Part shown: positions 13,648 through 31,914 of the stretch, one piece after another
Position numbering within the stretch: the first letter of the stretch is position 1
How the letters are laid out: every line of letters begins with the position of its first letter
DNA from: Vitis vinifera
Taxonomy: Eukaryota > Streptophyta > Magnoliopsida > Vitales > Vitaceae
Length of the DNA: 64,000 nucleotides
Assembly: GCF_030704535.1 (NCBI RefSeq)
Contig: NC_081820.1
Location: 24,608,001-24,672,000 of the forward strand
Direction of reading: 5' to 3'
The notes under the pieces: generated by a model
Seen by the model: only the letters and a program-made list of their open reading frames with translations
The model's database searches: none
What the model was told of the DNA's origin: nothing
Translations under genes and position numbers: made by a program

Positions 13648-14111
13648 TGGAGGGGGAAAAGGTTGTGGAGCTTGAGATGGGTAGGGTGGGTGATCGAGAG
13701 GTTTGAGTTTTGAGCCTGCGAGAAGTTGGGGGAGGTGTGGAGAGGGGTGGGTGAGGTGGCGAGTGGCGAGGGTGGTACGTGGCGTTGTGCATGGAGTAGG
13801 GTGAATGTTTCTTTGGGAGACGTGGCGGAGAGGGAGAGTTGCCTGAGTTTGTGGAGACGCTGTGAAACGGTGCGTTTTGTTGGATTCCAGGTTTTAGTGG
13901 GTTCCCTCCAAAACGATGCGTTTTGAGGAAGATAAAAACGGTGTCGTTTTTTATTTTCTTCTTTTTTAATTTTTATTTCCTTCTTGGAAGGTTGGCTCGA
14001 AAGCTTCTTGGCTTGGGTTCGTGCCCGTGTCGGGCTAGCCCACAAATTTTCATGTTGGACACAGGTAGCAATTTAAGGTTACATCTGACTTCCATAAAAT
14101 ACTAATAAAAA

Positions 14112-14307
14112 AAATTTGAGAAAAATAATTTTTTTTGTTTGATGTAAAATAAAAAAATTAAATAGAATTAAAATTAGTTAAAATTTTTATATATTTTAAA
14201 ATTATTTAATCTTTATATATAAATAATTAAATAAATAAAATCAATTTTAAATGATATATAAAAATATATTTTTTTCCTATCTCAATTTCCTTTCAACCAA
14301 ACACAGG
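14112..14307. mobile_element. MITE-like element, family A, diverged copy
   Basis: This copy has the inner family signature AATTAAAATTAGTTAAAA plus AAATTATTTAATC, and ends near 14307 with CAACCAAACACA, like the right ends of the better copies at 14859-15120 and 23733-24035. The left end is worn. Confidence 0.45.
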
Positions 14308-14499
14308 CAAGGCCATTTATATGCCTGCTCATGATAGGAGAAACAAGATAGACTTTACATTCTATTAATTCAAAATCAGTACAGCATTGCTCACTATGGT
14401 ACAATATTTTTTTCATTTCTATTAATTCAAAATCAGTACAGAAAGCTGCTTAACGTTCTACAGGAAATTAACCGCTGGAGATTAAGAAGCGGACTGGCA

Positions 14500-17400
14500 T
14501 TAAAACAGGTGGCTAGAAAGTACAAGAGGCTTGAGCTCTGCTTTCATCTTTGTGGACTTGCCTTGCAGGATGATATCCAAAGTAGAAACTGCATCCACAA
14601 TGTGCTTGCCTTTGTTTAACATGATGCAACTTGCCCTGCCAAAGCAAAGTGGGGTGAGAGTTAATCCATCTTGTATTTTATTTTGTTTGTGGAAAACCAG
14701 GATCATTAGCTGTTAAGACAGAATTAGAAACAATGGTGGTGGGCATTTGATATTGATGGTGATGCATGGGACCATGGGACCATGGGAGTTGACAATTACT
14801 ATCTAAACATGCATGGAGAAACACCTTTCCAATGATGCTGATTCCAGGAAAAAAAAATTATATTTGGTTATCAGAAAATACTAAGAAAAAAAAAAACAAG
14901 GAATACGAAAATATCAAAGAAAATAAAATACAATTAAAAATAGTTAAAAATTTACGCATTTTTAAATTATCTAATATTTATATAAAATAGTTAAAATAAA
15001 TTAAATGGATTTAAAGTAGTACATAGAGATAATTTATTGACTTTAATTTTTTTTTTTTCCTTTTTTTTTCTTTCCTTCTATTTTTTTTTTCTCACACATT
15101 TTTTGGGAACCAAACATAGCCTATTCACCACCTAGCATCATAATTGTGACATCCTCTAGTCAGCTAGTAGGAGGGGATATGACAGAGACTAAAGAAAGAG
15201 CTTTGCATATCATCATAATTGGCCTCTTATTGATACATTTTGGCTCTATTTTCTTCCCTCGATGAAACTAAAAAATAGATTTAAAGTCAATAAATAATCT
15301 CTATATACTACTTTAAACTCATTTTACATATTTTAACTCTTTTATATAAGTATTAAATAATTTGAAAATACATAAATTACTAACTAATTTTAATTATATT
15401 TTATTTTTCTTGATATTTTCCATAGTATAATCAAGCATAGAAAAATCATTTTTCTTCACATTTTTTTCTTTCTTTAATACTTTCTAAGAACCAAACATAA
15501 TCTTAAATTTTCTAAGATGCTCCAAAGTGAGGAGCAATGCATAAAGATGGTTACAGAAACAAGCATTAAATTTTGCAAAGACTTTCTCTAAAAAATAAAT
15601 AAAATAATCAGGATAGAGTATCTAGTTTGGTCAGTTACCTTCTTCCATTGGCCACATCTGTAAGTTCAGCTCTAGTAGGCACGCCAGACTTGACAAGCGA
15701 CTCAAGAACCTGAGTAGCCCAAATGACTGGTACATGGGCAGCACTACAAATCGATAGAATTTCTTCCTGTATATCCCCCAACCTTTCCCAACCGCACTCC
15801 ACTGCAAGATCTCCTCTGGCGATCATAACTCCCAAGGGATTTGGTGATTTCATTGCCTCCAACAGTAAGAGAGGCAGTTTATCAAACCCACTGCTTGTTT
15901 CAATCTTTAACACAATTCCTAGGTTGTGAAGCTTCCTCTTCTCCAGCTCTGCACGAAGCACAACAATGTCACGAACGTCTCGGATGAATGAAATTCCCAC
16001 CATGTCAGCATGAGCAGCAACAAATTCAAGATCCATGAGATCCTTTGTAGTGAGGCCTTCAAACCTGATATTGCTCTCCGGGATGTTGATTGATTTCTCT
16101 GCACCAAGTTTAGTGCCTCTTGGACTTGCATGAGTGATTGATACAATAATCTCTGAAGCACTTGTTCCTTGGATTACACCCCAAATCTTCCCATCATCAA
16201 AAGCAATGGGTTCGCCTGGTTTGACTGAATCAAAAAGAAAACTAGATGGACAAGTTACCCTATAAGCATCAACTGTAGGTTGAGTCAGCTCATCCTGTTC
16301 GATTGAGCTATCTAGTGATATGATCAGCAAGTCTCCAACTCTTAATCTGACAAACTGCTCAACGGCGGGAACGTCCACCACTTCTCCAACAGAGGACTTG
16401 TGTTTCTGTCCCTTAATGTACAGTCCAGTTCCTGACTGAACATAAGCAGTCCTGTTGCACTCGGCCATGAATGCAGTACCAGCAAAGACAGGAAATCTAT
16501 TACAAATCTTCAGTGTCCTTTTTTTTCCTCTTGCATCACGGAATCTCACAGTATCACCCAACTGAAGCTTATTGAGAAATTTTTGGCCATCTATAGATAG
16601 AATTGCATCAGGGGATATATGCCCAGCAGGGGGATTTGCTCCTTTGTGACATAACCAAACTTGAGCAGGTAGCATTATATCTCCACAAGCATTCTTCTTA
16701 GGAGAGATTTTAATCACACATGGACCAGCCTTCATGTTGCCTGTCCGTAGCTTTGGTCCAGCTAAGTCCATGAGAATTCGACATGGCTTCTCCAGCATCT
16801 GAGAGCTTCTTCTCACCCTTCTGATTATTTCACTCCAGATGCTCGGGTTTCCATGTGCGCAATTAATCCTAATAATGGTGGCCCCACTCTTGAGTATATC
16901 AGTTATAAGTGTTTCATTCTCAGTCACTTCTTGCCCAACTGTTACCATGATATGAGCAGTTCTTTCATCTGCAAGTGGGCCCAATAATATCTTCATATTG
17001 GAGGATGCTTTCTTCCTCATTGTATCTATGATAAATTCCCCTTTCTTTTGTTTGTCCAAACTTTTTTTATTGGAAATTTCTCCACAAGCATTCTCTTTGA
17101 TGTTCAGAGGGTAAGATTTCAGGTTTTCCAACATCTGGATGCCAGCAGTGAGATTTGCAATGACACATGGATTGATGGTTTCCAAATTCAGAAGACCTAC
17201 AGATGAAAGATCTTCTTTGAGCTGCTCAACATCAAGGCATTTCAATGCCAGGTAATGGATTAAGTTTGTAGCACTCGCCATGTAATTTCTGCTAAGATAG
17301 AAACATGGCATATTAGAAAGTGCTCCCAAAGTGAAATGCTAGAAAGGTACAAGAAAAACTAAGCTTGGCTTTGGTTCTGAGAAACACAAAAAACATTTTC

Positions 17401-19963
17401 AACTCATCCCAGCATTTCTGCAATCAAATGATCTTGAACTATTTTTTTATTTTTTTTTGATAGGAATGATCTTGAACTGTTATTAACAGTAACTTTTCTA
17501 AGAAAAGATATCAATGAGTTTTCAACTACCCAAACTAAGGATACCGAATTTTCTAGAAGATACTAAAGAAAATACCTGGCTAACAGCAAAGGAAATATTC
17601 ATTTCTGAAGACGATTCATAAACCATAGACTAGTGATCACTTTCATAAATAATATTCAAACTGGCAAACACTAATTCAGTTTATTAAAATGAAAAATAAA
17701 TTAAGAGTGCATAGATTACTACAAATAGATGTGAATAGAATGGTGAGTTTGAAGCTGCAAAATGTAGACAACAAGATGGACAATCAACCAAATAATCCGA
17801 ATCAATGTCACATAGCATATAATTAGATCATATGATGGATAAGTAGGCATCAATTTTAATACATGATGCAAAAATTTCATTTAACATATTATATAATTTC
17901 CATTTTGGATGGTTCATGATGTCATTAACTGGGGGAAGAAGCCAGGATAAGTAGTTCACATATCCCAGAAAAAAAGATTTACCAAGATAGAAAAATGAAT
18001 TTGTTCAATAAGAACAGTACAAAAAAGAATATCGGTATAAAATTTAAATTGTTAAACTGTTAGAACGAAATTAAATATACCTGTGGCATAATTTAATTCG
18101 GGAAGCATTCCATTGTTCCATTGCCAATATATGCAAGTGAACAGCCTTTAGTTTGTCAAGAAGGTTCCCTTGGTTTCCCAGCTGCACAGCACTTTGAGAG
18201 AGATCTGCCTCTGAGAGCGTGATGGAAGCAACTTCCACATCTGGATCCCTAGAACCATCATTATATTCCGGGGCCATATGCATTTGATCTTCAATGCAAG
18301 ACTGCGAGCTGCCACTCTCAGATTCATCACTTTCTTTTTGCGCAGCAAAAACTAAAGTCCTTGGGGTTAGGCTCCCCTTCTCTTTCATGAATAGTGGAAA
18401 GATTTGATACCTAAAAACTGATTTTTTTACTTTTAGTCTAAACTGAAGAGCTCCAACATTCCCACTTGGCATGAAAGAGCTAGAATGTGAGAGATTAGCT
18501 GTTCGAATGGCCTGAAAAACAGATGAAAATGAGTTATGCCTAATGTAAATAGAACTAGAACTTCTGATTAGCCTCAACTTCATAGTTCCTAAATCCAAAA
18601 TAAAAATATTATAGCTAAATAATAAACTCCTAACTTGTCTCATATCAACTGAACTATGGCAATTCACATGGATTGTCCAACAATCACTTATTAGATTTAA
18701 AAAAATTGATCGATATTAATATAGGACAACCCTAAGATGGTTGCCTACACTCAAAAGTAGGTGGGTTAGGGTTTTGTTTTTAGGGTGTAAGGAAAGAAAC
18801 AAAGAATAAAGTTTATGGTAAAGAAAAATAAGATAAAAAAAATAAAGAGAAAGAAGAAAAGATGGAAAACCTTGAGAGTCTCAATGGAGAGTTGCAACAA
18901 TTACAATGAAAAAAATATAACATTATTAATGTCAATCAATTCATCTTTTTTATATGCATTGATTAGTCTTATTTATAGGCGTCTCTAAGAAATCCAAAGT
19001 CTATTAGGATTCTAATAACCTATTATGACTCTAATTCTAATTATCTTATAACCTAACTAGTTAATCCTAATTTGACTCCAACAAATACTAATCCTAATTT
19101 AATCCCAATTAATATAAATTCTAATTGAAATCCAAAGTCTATTAGGATTCTAATAACTTATTATGACTCTAATTCTAATTATCTTATAATCTAACTAGTT
19201 AATCACTCCAACAAATACTAAACCTAATTTAATCCTAATTAATATAAATTTTAATTTAACTCCAACTAATATTAATCCTAATTTTATTCTAAGTAATGCT
19301 AATCTACTTTAATTACAACTTATACAAATTCCCTTTCTTGATATATATCTTAGAGATTCATCCTCATCAGATATGCATACAAATGCATGCATATCTTAGA
19401 TGTAGTAGATTTCTCATCAGATATGCATACAAATGCATGCATATCTTAGATGTAGTAGATTTTTCTAAGTAAGAGTATAAAAATCAATTAAAAAATCAGT
19501 AAAGAAACAAGCCCAATAGACAGATAACTAGGAAGAAAAGAAAAGCGGAAATGGGAGATGGCAGAAAATATAGTATTATAAAAAGCGTATCAGGTTATTA
19601 AAAGGGAGCTAGAACCAGCTTGTTTTGAGGATCTCCTAACCTTTCCCAATCTGGACACCAAAAGAGAGCGAGATTTCAAATTAGATGCTAATTCGCAGAT
19701 TTCTTTCATCAAATGAAATAATCTCCAGGGTTTAAAGCTTTTAAAGGCCCAATTCAGTGCTCTGGGTGACTCCTACTCAGTGATCACAATATAAAATGTT
19801 TACAGGTTCAGAAACGAAGAACTTCTTTGCAAAAAACAATATACATACGCTTAAATATAACCAAGTATTATGACTTCGGGAGTTAGAGCAAGTGGATAAT
19901 TACATGATTAGGAAGTGTGCTTCCTTTAGCACCACCACAGGTTGAAATTGCACCCAGCGCCAT
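14500..19963 (-). CDS. PKP4: Pyruvate kinase-like protein, probably plastid (At3g49160 type)
   Basis: Member of the pyruvate kinase family (phosphoenolpyruvate + ADP to pyruvate + ATP), but its activity is doubtful. Coding exons are 19963-19904, 18511-18081, 17288-15639 and 14635-14500: 2277 nt, 758 aa. The N-terminus ([16 protein letters not shown]) is short of acidic residues and looks like a plastid transit peptide. About 290 residues precede the kinase core. Core motifs are RINCAHG (304-310), [11 protein letters not shown] (337-347), LKIE (624-627), ARGD (654-657), ATQVLES (688-694) and [14 protein letters not shown] (701-714). The usual LDTKGP motif reads MDLAGP, so Thr and Lys are replaced by Leu and Ala. 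Only about 45 residues follow, where normal pyruvate kinases carry a C-terminal domain of over 100. Arabidopsis At3g49160 is about 710 aa and also unusual. Target and function remain inferred. Confidence 0.85.
14859..15120. mobile_element. MITE, family A
   Basis: The ends are inverted: TATATTTGGTTATCAGAAAA on the left against TATGTTTGGTTCCCAAAAAA read inward from the right. The interior is AT-rich and noncoding. It sits in the last intron of the pyruvate kinase-like gene. Confidence 0.65.
15266..15500. mobile_element. MITE, family A, second copy in the same intron
   Basis: Same family as 14859-15120: inner blocks AAATAGATTTAAAGTCAATA and AACTAATTTTAATTATATTT, with the right end AAGAACCAAACATAA. 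The left end is unclear. The block order is reversed relative to the neighbouring copy, so the two may pair in the transcript. Confidence 0.5.
18989..19255. repeat. Two diverged 138-bp tandem units in an intron
   Basis: GAAATCCAAAGTCTATTAGG recurs with a period of 138 bp (18989 and 19127), followed in both units by CTAATAAC and TTATGACTCTAATTC. Unit 2 has small deletions. It lies in intron 1 of the pyruvate kinase-like gene inside an AT-rich insert (about 18690-19480). The TATAAATAAG seen on the minus strand near 18975 hints at a retrotransposon LTR, but I could not find matching ends. Confidence 0.75.
19363..19462. repeat. Perfect 50-bp tandem duplication
   Basis: Units 19363-19412 and 19413-19462 match along their length. 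Each contains a palindrome-like core, ATATGCAT then ATGCATGCATAT. Confidence 0.9.
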
Positions 19964-20000
19964 CTATACGTCTATATGCAGCAACATATACAGTACGGAC
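19904..20000 (-). other. PKP4: First coding exon of the pyruvate kinase-like gene, with 37 nt of leader
   Basis: The acceptor CCCTTTGCAG lies just above 20000 and the ATG is at 19963. The donor CAT|GTAATT follows 19904. Joining to the exon starting at 18511 gives NHAIRTANL in an open frame. The next frame upstream of 18511 has an in-frame ATG (near 18578), but an AG acceptor at 18512 favours splicing. Confidence 0.65.
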
Positions 20001-20721
20001 CTGCAAAGGGAAGGTAAGCAAGCAAAAAGTTCATATAAAAGTGAAGTTTTTGATCAAAATAGGCATAAGGTCATGGAAAATCTAAAATAGAACTGCACAA
20101 TAAATCTATCATTAATCATTAAACACTCGGATTAAACAGAGACCATGAGATGAAGCTATTTCCAAAACACAATCAGATGTGGATCAAAATTACAATAGTC
20201 ATGATTTCTAATTTTACTTCAATAAATCACAAAAAGAATAAAGGTTTTTCATAATTCCATAACACTAAGCAAAATCTTACTTCCATTTTTCAGCAACGAA
20301 ACTAGAAAGTGATAAAGCATAATCTATACTTCATTTCAATATCCAGACCAAATTATCAACAAAAATACCCTAAATTTACAAGATAAAAACTTCCGATTTT
20401 CAAATAACTCGCAAAAATCCAAGAAACAACACAAAAACTCATTCGAATTCGAAATTCCTCCACAATCCACACAACAAATCGATTTCAAATGATTCAGCCT
20501 CAGCTTGCCTCGACAGAAAACGTTCCTAGAAAATTTTCCGCGAACATCCATTTTATCTCTACAACCTCTGTTTTTATCGCAATGAACAATATCCCAGCGC
20601 CTCACCTGAAAATGTTCTATTTTCTCGGTGCAGGACTTTGCCGGAAAATGATAGAGAGAGAAGGAGATGAGAGAGAGTTAAAATCGATAAAACTAGAGAG
20701 AGAAACGGGAAATAATGGTAC

Positions 20722-20860
20722 CTTTTCAAATTTTCAAAGCCTTTGGGCGCAAGAGAAAGACTCGAAGCTTTGTGGAACTCGGAAGATAAGACGATTCACC
20801 TTTTTCTACAGCGAGAATTTTCTCGAGAAAGGAGAGGAAAATGTGAAAAGAGACTAGGGG
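20722..20860 (-). other. Likely 5' UTR exon of the pyruvate kinase-like gene
   Basis: TTTGAAAAG|GTACC gives a donor at 20721 on the minus strand, upstream of the acceptor at 20001. The upper edge is a guess; the stretch around 20800-20870 would be leader or core promoter. Confidence 0.35.
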
Positions 20861-20869
20861 GAGTGTGGC

Positions 20870-22733
20870 CAGCACATGCCAGATGCAATAAGATTCGACA
20901 CGTGTCAGAATCTAAAAGGTCAATTTTTTTTTAAAAAGACAAATAATAAATAGACGAGTAATTCTCGATGTTTACCCTTTTTTTCTGGAATTATTTTTAA
21001 TTTTTATATAAAAAAATTCATATGGTATATTTTTATTTTAATTGAAGATTATAGTCTGAAAAATAATAGTCAAAGAAAAGGAAATAAGAAGAAATCTCAT
21101 AATTTTTTTATTTGATTTATTGAAAAAAATATAATAAAAATGTCGAAAATAATTAAAATTATTTTTTTTCTATTTTCTTTTTCAAATATTTCCTTTTATT
21201 TATTTATTTTGAATAGGTGGTGGGGTCTATAAACAAGCCAAAAGCTTATAAATTTATTACTTCAATAATTACTTTTGTATCATATGAAATTTGAGGGTGT
21301 GATTTTTGCTCAAAGGGAAGAAGCTTCTGGAGAAGCTTCCACAGGACAGCTGTTCAAGTAAGTCTCCAGACTCTCCACTAAGCCCAAATTTATCCAGCTT
21401 TTTTATATGGATCATCACTACTGTCTTAACGTTGATAATTTATTTATTATTTTTTTCTCTCTTGAGCTTATTTTAATAGCTTTTAAGGAGTGAAAAAGCA
21501 CTTTTCTATTCAAATTCATTTTCAAGAAAATCACCCTATTTTTAGCCCAAAATTTATGAAACATAATTCTAAATTTGAAAAAAAAATTTCTAAGAATCAA
21601 TTTCCAAAGGGGCCCTTTCCACTTTGTTTGAAATTTGAAGAAAAAATATGAAAAAAAAATATAGAGAAAAAATAAAAATAAAAATAAATTTTACATTTAT
21701 CTTTAAATTCATTTTAATTATTTTTTATATAAAAATTATTTTTCATGATAAATAATGTATGAGAAATTCAGTTTTTAACAACAAAAGTATGTCTTATTAG
21801 AGATTAGAGACATGAGAATTGGACAAAGATATCGTTACTAGACACGTGCCCAAACGTCTCTCATGAGAATGAGATAAATTAATAGGAAGAAAATGTAACC
21901 ATGAAAAACTACAAAAATTTGCTTTTTATTTTTTATTTTTTAACATAAAAACAGTTTTTAAAAACAAATTTTAAAATATATGATCAAACAGAGTAATGCT
22001 TTCCTTTTCTTTAAAAAAAAAAATCGGTAAAACTAACTCTTATTTATTTTCTAAAAATGATTATCCATTTCACTTTGCATTTAAAAATTGTTTTTCAAAA
22101 ACAATATCCAAACAATATTAAAAAAAATTTAAAACAGTTTTCTGTTTTGAAAAACAAAAAACTATTTTTAAATAGCACAATTAAACAAACTCATAATGTT
22201 TTATTTTTAATCATATGCTTGTATAATTATTTTTTAAAACACAAAAAATAAATAAAAACAACTAAAATATTATTTAAAAATATGTTTTCTAATTATCAAA
22301 CACATTTTCCTTTTTTTCCCCAAAAAATAAAAAACCACTTTCAAAAACAATTATCAAACATGGAGTAAAATTATAAAAAGTGAAATAAAAATAAACCCAT
22401 AATTTCAAAGCAATAGAAGAGGAGTGTTCCCCAAGAAGTAATCTCATTATCAGTGTCTTGAAAGTAGAAACACAACCCACAATCACAAATTGAGTTTTCC
22501 CATAACAGAGACAGCTCTCATTTACATATACATATATAGATATAGGGAGAGAGAGAGAGAGAGAGAACCCATGAGCCATATTACATGCTAGATTTTCTCA
22601 AAAACCTCAAGACCAAAGCTTGGTTGAAACATCTACATATATATGATTATGTGATAATTGGCTATTTTCCCATACTGGAAGTGTTGTTCTTCTTTATCCT
22701 AAAAATAAAATAGGGACTGCTGCTAAAAGTTGG
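20870..22733. other. AT-rich intergenic sequence
   Basis: No gene seen between the pyruvate kinase-like gene and the end of the spermine synthase gene. Worn MITE-like pieces with TTTTTAAAAACA motifs occur at about 21950-22370, and a (GA)10 microsatellite is at 22547-22566. Confidence 0.55.
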
Positions 22734-28606
<5,873 letters not shown>

Positions 28607-28798
28607 AGATTATCTTTTTCTTCTCCGGCTCCAGTCTCTAGAAATCAAACATAGTTATAAGAAGAATGGAGTTTCTCATAGTAGAAAAGGCAGTAGCCAT
28701 CATATTGAATGTTTCACTTCAAAATCCCATCAAAATATGGGCCATTTTTTTTCCCAAGGCTATTAAGTTGCAGGGAAACTGAGGACAAAAAAAGAAAT

Positions 28799-28825
28799 TT
28801 TATTATTATTATTATTATTATTATT
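28799..28825. repeat. (TTA)9 microsatellite
   Basis: Nine TTA units in the 5' intron region of the spermine synthase gene. Confidence 0.9.
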
Positions 28826-29467
28826 AACACTCTCCTGGTCAGCTCCTAAGAGGAGAAAAAAAAAAAAAAAACATCTTTAATCCATTCTCCTATTTGATTG
28901 ATTAATTAAAATAATGAAAAGTAATGTTCACACCATCTCTTCTCTATTTCTTTTCCACAGTTTCTCAAGAACCCACAATTCAGTTGAATCATTTGTCTGA
29001 GTTATTATTTCAACAGTTCAAAATTACACAAAAACTGCTTATAACATGATGAAGCCATAACACAGGAAAAGGTTAAGTGTAAGTATAAAATCTGAAGAAT
29101 TTTCATAAGTTCAGTCCTAAACTAAAGCTTATATAATTCATAACCAACTCATCATTAAGAGAAAGGAAAGAAAATAATAAAAATAAATAAAATCAAGGAG
29201 TTTGAAAACTAGACTTCCCTAAAATATGGAAAATATAGCTTACGAAGATGGACTAAAAAAATATTGGGGTGCTATATTTTATACACAAGAAAAATCTAAA
29301 CTATAATGCTTCAAATAAAAAATTAATTTTTTTCAGCAACTTGATATCAAATCAAATGATGATCTATTTTTACAGACTAATCACGGATTAACTAAAGAAA
29401 CCACAAAAATTATAATTGGATTCTCACTCACGCAAGTACTTTATGTTATTGAGGAACCATTAAGTTG

Positions 29468-29668
29468 ACCGCCTGTGTTTGGGCGCCCAGAAAATTAGTG
29501 GAAAAGAGAAAATTTTAACTTTTTGATTTCCAAGAAATAGAATATCAACTAAATAAAATTGACCGATGATTTTTTAATTCGGAGTCCCAAACAACCAAAA
29601 AAAAACTAATTTTTAGCACGCAAAAATTCCACTATTTCTTCCTACATTTTCTCAGCAATCAAACAGAG
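29468..29668. mobile_element. Short MITE-like element
   Basis: The left TGTTTGGGCGCCCAGAAAAT and the right end read inward, CTGTTTGATTGCTGAGAAAA, form an imperfect inverted pair of the kind seen in hAT-type MITEs. It lies in the 5' intron of the spermine synthase gene. Confidence 0.4.
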
Positions 29669-30206
29669 TGTACAGGAACCAACTCCCCCAAAAAGATCGG
29701 CTTCAAGAATTCCAAACCTTTATTCCTTCACTGCCAAAAGAGAAGGCAAACATTTATACGTCATCCCGAAAAGGAAAAGGAAAATCAGAACAGGTTTGTA
29801 CAAAAGAAAAAAAAAACCTAAAAAAAAAAGCTAGAACAAAAACCTCAACCTTTTTTATAATTGGCAGCCAGAAACGTTTTGGCAGTTTCCACGACGACAC
29901 GAAGCAGATGATTGCATAGCTCAGGCAAAAAATGCCGCAGAAGCAGCCAAAACACTCCGGCCCAACCATTCCCCTCATTTTCCCACTGCTTTCCCGGTAG
30001 CCAAACAGTCCCCTAGGGTTTAAAAAAAAGAAGAAAATTCCCTACAACGCCAATACTCAACCTTCACTAAAACTCACGAAAAAGTGAAACAAAAAGAGAA
30101 AAAAAATCGCACTTCCCAGTTGTCCCAAAAAAAGCAGATTCCAAAGAAACACTAACACACACATACATGTATCATTTACGTGTAGTAGTCATATATAGGA
30201 AATTAT

Positions 30207-30230
30207 AGAGAGAGAGAGAGAGAGAGAGAG
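30207..30230. repeat. (AG)12 microsatellite
   Basis: It reads CT-rich on the minus strand and lies just downstream of the first leader exon of spermine synthase, a common spot for CT repeats in plant genes. Confidence 0.85.
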
Positions 30231-30390
30231 AAAGAAAGAGAGAATTTGCCTGAAGGGAACGCGAACTTGGGCAAGAAAGAGGGAAAGGCTAAAGCAAAGA
30301 GTCTTCGTTCCGGCTCCTCTCTCTTCTCTCTTCGCTGTTGAGGTTTGAGACAGAGGCTTTCAGCTTCTTTGGGCGGAAAAGGCTAATGAG

Positions 30391-30403
30391 ATATCTATAT
30401 ATA
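30391..30403 (-). promoter_or_regulatory. Probable TATA box of spermine synthase
   Basis: Minus strand ACTATATATAGAT. Transcription would start about 30 bases on, near 30365, giving a leader with CT-rich sequence. No splice site for the first leader exon could be fixed with confidence; one candidate at 30250 would need a GC donor. Confidence 0.45.
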
Positions 30404-31791
30404 GTCTCAGATTTGAGTGCCAAGTTGAATTCAAGTCTTGAGTTAATTTTAAGATTCCAAAAAAAAAAAAGAGAGAGAGAGAGAGAGAAAGGGAGATAAG
30501 ATGATGTGTAGTGATGCTGCTTTTTGCCTTTTATTTTTTGTATTTTTTTTTGTTTGGGAAAAATGCTGTAAATAATGAAATACAATAGAATAAAATTATT
30601 TTAAAAAAAAGTTATTTTCCACTTTTTATTTTACATTAGGCCTAGATTATTATTATTTGTTAATATTTTTATCAATTTTAGAAATTACAAATAATTTTTT
30701 TCTTTTTTTTTTCCTTTTTAAAGAGTTATTTTTAAAAATAAAAAAAATATATGAGGAATAATTGAAAATAAAAACCTACATATAAAATTTATTTTTAAAA
30801 GTAATTTAAAAATATAGAAAATAAGTTAAAAACATTCTAAGTCACTAAAGTCTTTTTGAAAACAGTTTTCTGTTCCCATAACAAAAAATATAAAAATATA
30901 TTTAATAATTAAAAATTATTTTATGTTTTTAGTTCTTAAAAAATAGAAAATAAAATATTTTTTTATAATATTTTTTTGTTATTTTCATTTGTTTTTTAAT
31001 AATTGTTTTTAAAAAATAATTATGCATGTAGAATGATTAAAAATAAAATATTAAATATAAAATTTATTTTAAAAATATTAAAAACAGGTTAAAAGCATTT
31101 TAAGTTTCCAAAAATCTTTTTACAAAAATCAAATAACAGTTTTAAAAAAAATACTATTTTTTTTTAATTATTTTTTAAACCAGTCACCGAACAGCCCCTA
31201 AAATTTTTTTTAAATATTTTATTTTTATATTATTTAATAAAAAACCATAAGTATGACTTTTCATAATAAGTCTCCTCCTTGTTTAAAACAACGTGTTTTG
31301 ACAAGTCTCCATTAAATTGGAAATCAACTTGTGTAGAGTAGTTTAATTAATTAATTAATTAAATTTAAATTCTTAATTAGGAAAATATTACTTATATATT
31401 TTTCATTAAGAAACTAAAAATAAATTAAAACCCATTATTAATTTGATTTTTTTTCTTTGGTATTAATTTTAATTAGTTAGACATGTCATTTTGAATTCTT
31501 CTTCTCATCACAAGACATGTTCCTATTGCAAAATTTGACTTTTGATCTTTGAATATTAGGGGAGTATGCAACATAATTTCCACACATTCAAAAAATGTGC
31601 CCTTTTTAGCCACCAAAATTAATTTTATTGAATTAATTAATTATATTATAACTTTTGCTTTAAAAATAAACATTTTTTTATTCAATCAACTATTGTCTTT
31701 GGATTTGTGTTAGTGTTTTTATTTAAATTAAACTTATATATTTATTTCAAATTAATTGATATTAATTAAAATAATTGTTCACTATTTTTTT

Positions 31792-31914
31792 TTTTTTTTT
31801 TATAGTCGTGGATGTCCACAGACCAAGTAAAACCTCCAATAGCCCTGAGGGGACTCGAACTGGTGATCATTGGGGAGCAAACCCAAGGCCGAATCAACTG
31901 AACTACCCCTTAGG
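31792..31914 (-). mobile_element. tRNA-derived SINE with flanking target duplication
   Basis: Read on the minus strand, the element starts near 31914. It has an A-box-like TAGTTCAGTTGA and then a B box AGTTCGAGTCC, the internal RNA polymerase III promoter, and ends in a poly-A tail (poly-T on plus at 31786-31800). ATTGTTCACTATTTTTTT occurs on both sides (31774-31791 and 31915-31932), a perfect 18-bp target duplication. The short length and intact duplication suggest a fairly young insertion. Confidence 0.8.

Noticed and set aside
18690..19480. Solo LTR in the pyruvate kinase-like gene
   Set aside because: A TATA-like site and LTR-like style are present, but no matching ends or target duplication could be found, so it was left as a repeat note only.
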